Positions 1 to 6,106 of a stretch of 6,236 nt of DNA are shown one piece after another; the first letter of the stretch is position 1, and every line of letters begins with the position of its first letter. This DNA comes from Hyphomicrobiales bacterium. GTDB taxonomy: Bacteria > Pseudomonadota > Alphaproteobacteria > Rhizobiales > JAUVMS01. The DNA is taken from assembly GCA_030600135.1 (NCBI GenBank), contig JAUVMS010000208.1, positions 1 through 6,236 on the forward strand. The letters run 5' to 3'. Position numbers and translations under genes: made by a program. The notes beneath the pieces are model-generated. The model had not been told where the DNA came from, ran no database searches, and worked only from the letters and a program-made list of their open reading frames with translations.

Positions 1-1215
1 CCCGAGCAATCACCGGTCGGTTTCAACTATGGGGTCGAATATGATGCAACGGACTTGAATCAGGCGCTGCAGTCAGCCAATCCGTTCGCAGAAGTTCGCC
101 ACCAACCGCCACCATCTGCCCATGGCACCCACGTCGCCGGCATCGCCGTCGGCAACGGTCGCTCAAATGACGCGCAGTTTCCAGCCGACCAGTTTGTTGG
201 TGCCGCGCCCGGTGCGACGATCATTTTCGTCCAGCCAAACACCAGCGATCAGTCGAGCAGCTTCACCGATTCCAGCAACGTCGCCGATGCCGCGGCCTAC
301 ATCTTCGCCAAGGCAAACGAGCTGAACATGCCATGCGTCATCAACATGAGCCTCGGCCAGAACGGCGGCAGTCACGATACTGAAAGCATCGTCGAACGGG
401 CGATCGACCGCCTGCTGGAACCGGCAAGACGTGTTTTCGTGTCGGCTGCGGGCAACGAGCATATCTGGCGCGGACATGCCTCTGGCGCGTTGGCTGCGGG
501 AGCTACCCGAACGCTCTCTTGGAAGGTCGGTGGCGGGCTGCCGTTGCCTGGCGGCGGCCAACTTCCGGTACAGGTCGACCGCACCAACAACGAGATGGAG
601 ATCTGGTATTCCAGCCGGGATCGGTTCCGCGTACGCGTCCGCGATCCCGACGGCAACGTCACCAATTGGCTTGCTCCGGGTGAGCCACCCATCTTGCTGA
701 ACGACATTGGCTCCGGAACCGAAGTGTTCATCGATTCAGAGCGCTTTACCGTCCTCAATGGCGACGCGCGCATTTACATCGAGCTGTCACCGAAGGGATT
801 TCCGCAAAACGTCGCCAATGGCGTATGGGACGTCGAGATCGAGGCGCTCGACGCCCCGGATGGAGCGTTCGATGCGTGGATCGAACGTGATGCCAGGGAT
901 CCAGACAACCGCTTCGCGGACCAGTCGTTCTTCATGGGCGCGGACTTTGACGCCATTCGCACCCTTGGCACGCCAGCAACCACACGCCGGGCCCTAGCCG
1001 TCGCCAACTATAACCACGGCACTGTAGCGCCATCCAATTCCAGCAGTCGCGGTCGTACACGCGATTTGCGCAACAAGCCGGAGCTGGCGGCGCCCGGCAC
1101 AGGAATTGTAGGACCCCAATGGTCCCGCAGGAAGTGTGCTGCCGATGCGGGTCTCAAAAAGCGGGACCAGCATGGCCGCGCCCCAGGTGTCGGGGATTGC
1201 TGCATTGCTGTTTGA
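1..1215 (+). CDS. Subtilisin-like serine protease (S8), 5'-partial and frameshifted
   Basis: This is a serine endopeptidase of the subtilase family, probably exported or periplasmic, but its N-terminus and the catalytic Asp lie before the window. The frame is open from base 1, so a TTG at 55 is not its start. The catalytic His block HGTHVAGIA begins at 121-123, the conserved INMSLG strand is near 340-355, and the oxyanion-hole Asn lies in SAAGNE (codon 454-456). About 240 residues separate that Asn from the Ser block, against about 66 in subtilisin, so a beta-rich insert (roughly 500-1000) interrupts the fold, as in CspA-like and similar S8 proteases. After the conserved NKPELAAPGTGIVG stretch, the frame goes wrong at the C run 1114-1117 and ends in a premature TGA at 1213-1215, so the last ~33 residues are not native. 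As read here the product lacks the catalytic Ser. Family is certain; substrate is unknown. Confidence 0.88.
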   Translation, partial: PEQSPVGFNYGVEYDATDLNQALQSANPFAEVRHQPPPSAHGTHVAGIAVGNGRSNDAQFPADQFVGAAPGATIIFVQPNTSDQSSSFTDSSNVADAAAYIFAKANELNMPCVINMSLGQNGGSHDTESIVERAIDRLLEPARRVFVSAAGNEHIWRGHASGALAAGATRTLSWKVGGGLPLPGGGQLPVQVDRTNNEMEIWYSSRDRFRVRVRDPDGNVTNWLAPGEPPILLNDIGSGTEVFIDSERFTVLNGDARIYIELSPKGFPQNVANGVWDVEIEALDAPDGAFDAWIERDARDPDNRFADQSFFMGADFDAIRTLGTPATTRRALAVANYNHGTVAPSNSSSRGRTRDLRNKPELAAPGTGIVGPQWSRRKCAADAGLKKRDQHGRAPGVGDCCIAV

Positions 1216-1392
1216 AGACAACCCAACCTCTCGGCAGCGCAAATGAGCGGGCTTTTGATTGCCACGGCCGATATGCCCGCTGGCGTTGTTCCGTTTGACC
1301 GTGCGTGGGGCTATGGCCGGGTCCATGCCGCTCAAGCGCTGGCACTGCTGCGCGACCCCAATCAATCGGGACAAGGAGGCGGCATCGCTTGA
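1112..1392 (+). pseudogene. Out-of-frame C-terminal end of the same S8 protease (Ser block)
   Basis: The missing end of the protease can be read by changing frame twice. From 1112 the second frame gives PNGPAGSVLPMRVSKSGTSM and then AAPQVSGIAALLFEDNPT, which is the classical subtilase Ser block; the catalytic Ser codon is 1169-1171. That frame would stop at 1244-1246. Moving back to the original frame at 1228 gives LSAAQMSGLLIATADMP, then the usual C-terminal helix region WGYGRVHAAQALALL, ending at TGA 1390-1392. The simplest repair is to remove one C from 1114-1117 and add one C at 1227-1228; this restores one continuous protein. Either the gene is a recent pseudogene or the sequence has two homopolymer errors. 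The good conservation of all segments argues for a very recent event or error. Confidence 0.8.
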
Positions 1393-1476
1393 ACCGAGTC
1401 AATTGTACCAAATGACATAAAGGCTGAGGGCGGCTCCACGCCTTCGGCCAAACGTCCAAACTGCGCGCAGGAGCCT

Positions 1477-1500
1477 GATCGACCGCAGGCGCTGTCGATC
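1477..1500. terminator. Weak candidate hairpin between convergent genes
   Basis: GATCGAC (1477-1483) and GTCGATC (1494-1500) form a perfect 7-bp inverted repeat with a 10-base loop. It lies between the protease stop (1392) and the stop of the - strand gene (1524), where a bidirectional terminator is expected. There is no T-run on either side, so it is not a standard intrinsic terminator and could be chance. Confidence 0.22.
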
Positions 1501-1523
1501 CGCATTCTTGCGAAACACGCGGA

Positions 1524-1928
1524 CTAGCGCGAAAAGCGTCCACCGACCTGGACGTAGGTGACGGCGGTCAGCGCCGCCAACTCGTCCAATTTTGCTGCCT
1601 CGATTTGCACCGTGAGCAATCTGGTTTCAACACTCCAAGAAATTTGCTCGGCGCCAAGCCGTTCCAACTCGTCGGCCAGACTTTCTGGCGAGGCGCCTGG
1701 AACGAGTTCAACCAGCGCCGTGGTGCTGTCGCCAGGGGCAGCGCGCAGCAATTGCTTTTTGCCTTGCGGACTTATTTTCTGCAGCGTTGACATGGACTTC
1801 GTGCCTTTCTCACCAGCTGAAGCCGACGTCGTCCAGACGCCAATCGAGCAATCCGACGATGGCAAACCAGACAATGCGCCCACCAAGAGAGCCGTGAGCC
1901 CGATTGCAAAGATTCTCATCTGTTTCAT
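1524..1928 (-). CDS. Small exported protein, subtilase propeptide/I9-inhibitor-like
   Basis: This 134-residue protein starts with a basic Lys/Arg stretch and a hydrophobic core (residues 5-22, IFAIGLTALLVGALSGL). A likely signal peptidase site is after ASA near residue 38, so it should be exported. The mature C-terminal part (about 69-134) begins TTALVELVPG and continues with a predicted helix PESLADELERLGA, a strand LLTVQIEA, a helix KLDELAALTA and a final strand VTYVQVGG. That order and the closing 'L..L..V.YVQ' pattern match the propeptide/inhibitor I9 fold of subtilases. The family call is by eye and tentative. The gene converges on the subtilase, 131 bp away, which supports a role as inhibitor or folding helper. 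The start is uncertain: ATG 1926-1928 is preferred, TTG 1947-1949 (with AGGGA about 10 bases upstream) adds seven residues, and ATG 1917-1919 is also possible. Confidence 0.72.
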   Translation of the reverse strand: MKQMRIFAIGLTALLVGALSGLPSSDCSIGVWTTSASAGEKGTKSMSTLQKISPQGKKQLLRAAPGDSTTALVELVPGASPESLADELERLGAEQISWSVETRLLTVQIEAAKLDELAALTAVTYVQVGGRFSR

Positions 1929-2000
1929 CGTCGGCTTGAACGGTTGCAAACCAATCTAGTCCCTAACGGCCATGCCAGCCAGCCCAACATACGTGAGGGT

Positions 2001-2026
2001 TGCGGAATGGTTCGAGGTCTTCCGCA
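2001..2026. repeat. Inverted repeat, 7-bp arms
   Basis: TGCGGAA (2001-2007) is exactly complementary to TTCCGCA (2020-2026) with a 12-base spacer. It lies about 70 bases upstream of the likely start of the small exported gene. It could be an operator-type site or an RNA hairpin in a leader; chance occurrence cannot be excluded. Confidence 0.3.
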
Positions 2027-2092
2027 TATGGCTTGCTCGGTTGTGGCCATCCTTCACGCGCTTTGTCGATCCTATCGCTACCACTCAAGGCG

Positions 2093-2108
2093 CGTGCGCA
2101 TGCGCACG
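2093..2108. repeat. Perfect 16-bp palindrome, possible operator
   Basis: The sequence CGTGCGCATGCGCACG equals its own reverse complement with no spacer. Such a site is symmetric for binding of a dimeric DNA-binding protein. It lies about 165 bases upstream of the small exported gene start and about 115 bases past the dehydrogenase stop. Part of it is alternating purine/pyrimidine (TGCGCATGCGCA), which also favours unusual DNA structure. No regulator is encoded in the window to pair with it. Confidence 0.4.
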
Positions 2109-2144
2109 GATAGGTCGCGAAGATTGCTAGACTCTGACAGCACG

Positions 2145-2160
2145 ATATTGTCGGCAATAT
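2145..2160 (-). terminator. Short hairpin after the dehydrogenase, weak terminator candidate
   Basis: ATATTG (2145-2150) and CAATAT (2155-2160) form a 6-bp stem with a 4-base loop, about 64 bases past the dehydrogenase stop codon. The stem is AT-rich and no T-run follows it on the - strand, so termination activity is doubtful. Confidence 0.2.
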
Positions 2161-2223
2161 GAGGTACAGCCACGCCAACCCGCGCCTCGCGCCGAATTCA
2201 GGTCGACGGACTTGAACCGGCGA

Positions 2224-3387
2224 TCAACGCTGCAGATGCCCGCAATAGGCCTCTTCATAGAGTTTTCGGCAGTCAGATACCTCGAGGGTGATCGGATTGC
2301 CGCCTGCGGTCGGATCGACCACCGCCATTTTCGCCATGCGGTCGAATTGTGCGTCATCCACACCAATCGACCCGATCGAGTGCGCAATATCGAGCTGCTC
2401 CCGCAGCGCCAGCACATAGTCCATGAAGCCGTTGAACCCACCGGAAATGCCGAGCCAGTTCGACAATCGCTCGATCTTCTCCTCGATCGCACCCCTATTG
2501 AATGCCAGCACATAGGGCATGAACACAGCGTTGGTGAGCCCGTGATGGGTGTTGTAGATCGCCCCGACCGGATGAGACAGCGAATGAATTCCGCCCAATC
2601 CCTTCTGGAACGCCACCGCCCCCATCGCCGCCGCCGACAGCATTTGTCCGCGCGCCTCGATGTCATTGCGGTCGCCATAGGCGCGCGGCAGGTAGTCTTT
2701 CACCAGCCGCATGCCTTCTACCGCGATTCCTTCCGACATTGGATGATAGGACGGTGCGCAATAGGCCTCCAAACAATGGGCAAAGGCGTCCATCCCCGTA
2801 CCTGCCGTAATTTGCGGCGGCAGACCGACCGTCAACTCCGGATCGCAAATCACCTCGACAGGCAACATTTTGGGATGAAAAATCACCTTCTTGGTATGCG
2901 TTTCCTCATTGGTTATGACACCAGCACGTCCAACCTCGGAGCCGGTTCCCGCCGTCGTCGGCACGGCGACGATAGGGTAGATCCCATCCGGATCCGCCCT
3001 GGTCCACCAGTCGCCGACATCTTCGAAATCCCACATCGGCCGCGTCTGGCCGGCCATGAACGCGATGACCTTTCCGGCATCGAGACCCGATCCACCGCCA
3101 AACGCGACCACGCCGTCGTGGCCATCGTCGCGGAGCACCTTCAAGCCCGATTCGACATTTGACGCCGTCGGGTTTGGCTGAACATCTGAGAAGACACCAA
3201 CCTTCAATCCATCGCCCTCGATAACATCGAGCGCCCGTTGCGTGATCTCAAGCGCCTCGATGCCAGGGTCCGTGACCAGGAGAGGTTTGGCAATGCCCGC
3301 CGCTCGGCACGCCTCGCCAAGCTCGGATACTCGCCCGGCGCCAAATCGAATTGCGGTGGGGTAAGACCAATTCGCGGTCAAAGTCAT
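2224..3387 (-). CDS. Iron-containing alcohol dehydrogenase
   Basis: This 387-residue protein has the usual length and layout of group III (iron-containing) alcohol dehydrogenases, which oxidise a primary or secondary alcohol to an aldehyde or ketone, or do the reverse, with NAD(P) in the cytoplasm. The N-terminal dinucleotide domain carries FGGGSGLDAGK (96-106) and PTTAGTGSEV (143-152). The C-terminal helical domain has GMDAFAHCLEAY (198-209) and IHSLSHPVGAIYNTHHG (267-283). By analogy with FucO, D200, H204, H268 and H282 are the metal ligands, and all are present, so the enzyme should be active. The start is ATG 3385-3387, preceded by GGAG nine bases upstream; a TTG 24 bases earlier is less likely. 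It is the last gene of the cluster, 97 bp after the GS-like gene. That suggests the substrate is an alcohol made from, or attached to, a glutamylated amine, but the substrate cannot be read from sequence. Confidence 0.93.
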   Translation of the reverse strand: MTLTANWSYPTAIRFGAGRVSELGEACRAAGIAKPLLVTDPGIEALEITQRALDVIEGDGLKVGVFSDVQPNPTASNVESGLKVLRDDGHDGVVAFGGGSGLDAGKVIAFMAGQTRPMWDFEDVGDWWTRADPDGIYPIVAVPTTAGTGSEVGRAGVITNEETHTKKVIFHPKMLPVEVICDPELTVGLPPQITAGTGMDAFAHCLEAYCAPSYHPMSEGIAVEGMRLVKDYLPRAYGDRNDIEARGQMLSAAAMGAVAFQKGLGGIHSLSHPVGAIYNTHHGLTNAVFMPYVLAFNRGAIEEKIERLSNWLGISGGFNGFMDYVLALREQLDIAHSIGSIGVDDAQFDRMAKMAVVDPTAGGNPITLEVSDCRKLYEEAYCGHLQR

Positions 3388-3396
3388 GATTTTTAT

Positions 3397-3400
3397 CTCC
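3397..3400 (-). promoter_or_regulatory. Ribosome binding site of the alcohol dehydrogenase
   Basis: GGAG on the - strand lies nine bases before ATG 3385-3387. It decides the start in favour of this ATG over the upstream in-frame TTG at 3409-3411. Confidence 0.65.
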
Positions 3401-3484
3401 GTGGCGTTCAAACTTGCCCGTGATTACATGTCATGTCGCGGCACGGTTTTGACGTGTTGGGGGAATGTGAGAACCCCTCCCCGC

Positions 3485-4852
3485 TCATGCCCGCTCGAAG
3501 CCGCGGGCAAACTCCCAGTCCGTGACCCGGCGATCATATTCCTCCTGCTCCCAACGGGCGGCATGAACATAGTGCTCGATGACATCGTCGCCGAATGCTG
3601 CCCGGAGCATGGCCGAACCATCGAGCGCCTCGGTCGCCGCCCGCAAAGTCTTGGGAATTTCGCGCACATCCCGCGCCCCGTAGGCATCGCCTTCGAACGC
3701 CGGCTCCAATACGCGCTTGTTCTCGATCCCATCAACGCCCGCCGCCAAGAGCGCGGCCATCGCCAGATAGGGGTTGAGATCGGCGCCACCCACACGACAT
3801 TCCACCCTGACCGACTTGCTATCCGCCCCACAAATTCGATACCCCGCAGTGCGATTGTCCATCGACCAGACCGCCTTTGTTGGCGCAAACGTGCCCGCCA
3901 TGAAGCGTTTGTATGAATTGATGTAGGGAGCCAGAAAATAGGTGATCTCGCTGGCGTGATGGAGCAGGCCAGCAAGGTAGTGACCCATGACTTCCGACAT
4001 CGCGTACTTGGCATTGGCGTCGTAAAACACCGGAGTGCCGTCAGCGCTCGAGAGCGATTGATGGATGTGACAGGAGTTGCCGGCCGCATCGGTGTTCCAT
4101 TTCGCCATGAAACTGATCGAGCGACCCTTGGACCAGGCAATCTCCTTGCAGGCATTTTTGATGATTGCGTGTCGGTCCGCCATCGTTAGTGCGTCGCTAT
4201 AGCGGACATTAATTTCCTCTTGCCCTGCGTCCGCCTCACCCTTCGAGTTCTCCACCGGCACATCCGCGCCCTGCAGTCCAGTACGGATGGCGCGCATCAC
4301 ATCTTCCTCCTTGGTCGTTTGAAAGATGTGGCAATCCTCATTATAGGCACTAATCGGCGTAAGATCGTGGTGGCTCGCCTGCTGCGCCTCCTCATAACTC
4401 TCGCGAAACAGAAAGAACTCGAGCTCGGACGCCATGAATGCCCTCAACCCCATTGCCTCGAGCCGCGCAACTTGTCTTTTGAGAACCGCACGCGGCGAAT
4501 GGGGAACCTCGCCGAGGGTGTGATGATCGAGCACGTCGCAGAGCACCAGCGCCGTGCACTCCAGCCACGAGATTCGGCGCAGCGTTGCAAGGTCCGGCTT
4601 CATTGTGTAGTCGCCGTACCCCGCCTGCCAACTGGTCGCCTTGTAACCATCGACGGTGTACATCTCCATGTCGGTGGCCAGCAGATAGTTACAGCTGTGG
4701 GTTTCCTCCCACGCGCTATCGAGGAAGAATTCGGCCTGAAAGCGCTTACCCATCAGGCGGCCCTGCATGTCGACCTGGACAACGAGGACGGTATCGATTT
4801 CGCCTGCTTCGACGGCGGCCCTTAATTCGTCAAGTGTGAGTTTTCCAGGCAT
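3485..4852 (-). CDS. Glutamine synthetase family protein (probable gamma-glutamyl-amine ligase)
   Basis: A 455-residue ATP-dependent ligase of the glutamine synthetase fold. Enzymes of this fold couple glutamate to ammonia or, in PuuA, IpuC and GlnA4, to an organic amine. Key blocks are present: SELEFFLF (142-149) and GQEEINV (210-216) with the metal/glutamate-binding acids, CHIHQSL (261-267) with the metal His, FAPTKAVWSMDNRTAGYR (322-339) with substrate and nucleotide Arg residues, and VECRVGGADLNPYLAMAA (350-367). The adenylylation motif NLYDLP of housekeeping GlnA is absent, and residues around it (GDAYG, 388-392) look like the PuuA/GlnT branch. Its place between a TRAP transporter and an alcohol dehydrogenase favours amine catabolism over nitrogen assimilation. 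The start ATG 4850-4852 is chosen although its ribosome site (AAAGGG, 12 bases upstream) is poorly spaced; TTG at 4862-4864 has none. An unrecognised GlnT-like role is the main alternative. Confidence 0.9.
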   Translation of the reverse strand: MPGKLTLDELRAAVEAGEIDTVLVVQVDMQGRLMGKRFQAEFFLDSAWEETHSCNYLLATDMEMYTVDGYKATSWQAGYGDYTMKPDLATLRRISWLECTALVLCDVLDHHTLGEVPHSPRAVLKRQVARLEAMGLRAFMASELEFFLFRESYEEAQQASHHDLTPISAYNEDCHIFQTTKEEDVMRAIRTGLQGADVPVENSKGEADAGQEEINVRYSDALTMADRHAIIKNACKEIAWSKGRSISFMAKWNTDAAGNSCHIHQSLSSADGTPVFYDANAKYAMSEVMGHYLAGLLHHASEITYFLAPYINSYKRFMAGTFAPTKAVWSMDNRTAGYRICGADSKSVRVECRVGGADLNPYLAMAALLAAGVDGIENKRVLEPAFEGDAYGARDVREIPKTLRAATEALDGSAMLRAAFGDDVIEHYVHAARWEQEEYDRRVTDWEFARGFERA

Positions 4853-4884
4853 GCCGAGTAGCAACCCTTTCGAGGTGCAGGGTG

Positions 4885-4941
4885 GTTCCGGCCGCCCGTG
4901 CGTCGCTGGAACGGCGCAGACGACACAAGGCCGACCGGAAC
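4885..4941. repeat. Inverted repeat in the gap between dctP-type and GS-like genes
   Basis: GTTCCGG (4885-4891) and CCGGAAC (4935-4941) are perfect complements, separated by 43 bases. In the RNA they could fold into a long-loop hairpin in the 111-base gap, which might protect the upstream message or adjust expression of the ligase. There is no T-run, so it is unlikely to be a simple terminator. Evidence is weak. Confidence 0.22.
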
Positions 4942-4963
4942 GACGATCATCGTTTCATGACAT

Positions 4964-6016
4964 TCACGAGCAGCGATAGGGGTTGCTCGCCTTGCCCATG
5001 ACCGCATTGTAGTCACGGAAGATCTTCACGACGCGGCCGGCGCGGTCGCTCGTTGCCGCGATCTCGTCCCAGAACTTGATTGCCGCCTCCTCGACGGACT
5101 TCCACTCCTCGTCCGGGATGGTCGTCAGCTCGAGCTTGTCGCCTTGTACGCGCAGTTTCGCTTCACCGCCCCAGTACCAGTACTGGCGGTAGTAGTGCGA
5201 CGAATCCATACACAGACGGAAAAGCGTCTTGAGGTGGTCGGGCAATGCGTTCCAGCGTTCAGAATTGGCGAAGTAGGAGCCGATCCAAGCACCGGAGATA
5301 TTGTTCGTCAGGAAGTAATTGGTGACGTCGGCCCAACCGACCGTGTGGTCCTCCGTGATGCCGGACCATGCGACGCCATCGAGCTCGCCTGTTTGCACCG
5401 CGACCTCGATATCCTCCCAAGGCAGTGTGACCGGGACAACCCCGAATTGTGCAAGGAAGCGCCCCGCCGTTGGGAACGTGAACACACGCTTGCCCTTGAG
5501 GTCGGCAAGACTGCGGATGGGGTCCTTTGTCGCAAAATGGCAAGGATCCCATGCACCTGCGGAAAGCCAGGTCACACCCTCGACTTCGTCATAAGCCTCC
5601 TTCCAAATTTCATTGAGGCCCCACTGCTCGAAAAGCACCGGCACGTCCAAGCTAAATTTCAGCGCCAACGGGAAATAGCCGCCAAACACCGAAACGTCGA
5701 CCGGAGCGGCGATCGAGTCGTCATCCGACTGCACCGCGTCGATCGTGCCGGTTTGCATGGCTCTGAACAGTTCACCTGTCGGAACGAGCTGGTCGGACGT
5801 GTAGAGCTCGATTTCCATCTCGCCATTGGCCACTTTGTTGAAGGCGTCAATGGACGGCTTGATGACGTGCTCGGCAAGCGCCGGCCCGGCGTATGTCTGC
5901 AAGCGCCATTTGGTTTTCGTCTGGCCGAGAACGGCTGGTGCTGGGAGAGTGGCGGCTGCGGCGGCGCCGGCGCCTGCGATACCGGCCTTTTTCAGAAATG
6001 AACGTCTGGTCGTCAT
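4964..6016 (-). CDS. dctP: TRAP transporter solute-binding protein, DctP family
   Basis: This 350-residue protein is the periplasmic receptor of a tripartite ATP-independent (TRAP) transporter, which captures a solute and delivers it to the DctQ/DctM membrane pair driven by an ion gradient. The N-terminus has a Tat signal: twin Arg in RRSFLKK (4-10), an Ala/Gly-rich hydrophobic core and a probable cleavage near residue 31, so it is exported folded. DctP hallmarks follow: GELFRAMQTGTIDAV (81-95), LADLKGKRVFTF (170-181) with R177 at the site of the conserved ligand-carboxylate Arg, and PWEDIEVAVQTGELDGVAWSG (199-219). The Arg suggests a ligand carrying a carboxylate. The start ATG 6014-6016 is fixed by a strong AAGGAGG seven bases upstream. 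The gene follows the large permease by 90 bp and precedes the GS-like ligase. The exact ligand is unknown; 'dctP' is used as the family name only. Confidence 0.94.
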   Translation of the reverse strand: MTTRRSFLKKAGIAGAGAAAAATLPAPAVLGQTKTKWRLQTYAGPALAEHVIKPSIDAFNKVANGEMEIELYTSDQLVPTGELFRAMQTGTIDAVQSDDDSIAAPVDVSVFGGYFPLALKFSLDVPVLFEQWGLNEIWKEAYDEVEGVTWLSAGAWDPCHFATKDPIRSLADLKGKRVFTFPTAGRFLAQFGVVPVTLPWEDIEVAVQTGELDGVAWSGITEDHTVGWADVTNYFLTNNISGAWIGSYFANSERWNALPDHLKTLFRLCMDSSHYYRQYWYWGGEAKLRVQGDKLELTTIPDEEWKSVEEAAIKFWDEIAATSDRAGRVVKIFRDYNAVMGKASNPYRCS

Positions 6017-6023
6017 TTTGCTT

Positions 6024-6030
6024 CCTCCTT
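6024..6030 (-). promoter_or_regulatory. Strong ribosome binding site of the TRAP solute-binding gene
   Basis: AAGGAGG on the - strand lies seven bases before ATG 6014-6016. It is the best ribosome site in the window and fits the need for more binding protein than permease or enzyme from one transcript. Confidence 0.85.
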
Positions 6031-6106
6031 GGTTTGGTTCGTCTTTTTGTTGTTACGTTTACGGCAGAAAACTCTTCGCTATTGTGCCTCCCCAAAACGC
6101 GATAAA

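Larger units (their letters stand above)
1929..2223. other. Non-coding stretch between the small exported gene and the dehydrogenase
   Basis: These roughly 295 bases carry no convincing gene; the short open frames on both strands lack recognisable protein character. The stretch lies downstream of the dehydrogenase and upstream of the small exported gene, so it should hold the end signal of the first and the promoter of the second. It contains three inverted repeats: 2001-2026, 2093-2108 and 2145-2160. I see no clear -35/-10 pair. Confidence 0.5.

Noticed and set aside
1963..2178. Short open frames on both strands in the intergenic region
   Set aside because: No ribosome site, no conserved pattern and a composition rich in Cys, Arg and Trp typical of non-coding translation.
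2191..2219. On the - strand, a tRNA T-arm-like stretch (GGTTCAAGTCC) overlapping the end of the dehydrogenase gene
   Set aside because: Only four of five stem pairs form, and no D-arm, anticodon arm or acceptor stem is visible around it; the upstream part is coding sequence of the dehydrogenase.
2212..3162. Long + strand open frame opposite the alcohol dehydrogenase
   Set aside because: It lies over a clearly conserved - strand gene, has a low-complexity Arg/His-rich composition, and shows no family motif.
4220..4825. Open + strand frame opposite the GS-like ligase
   Set aside because: It is fully contained within a conserved - strand gene and its translation has no recognisable pattern.
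3485..4852. Reading the ligase as housekeeping glutamine synthetase GlnA
   Set aside because: The NLYDLP adenylylation motif is missing, several blocks differ in the way seen in the PuuA/GlnT branch, and the neighbours are a transporter and a dehydrogenase rather than glnB or ntr genes.
5144..6001. Long + strand open frame opposite the TRAP solute-binding gene
   Set aside because: It mirrors a well-supported gene on the other strand and has no recognisable domain or ribosome site.
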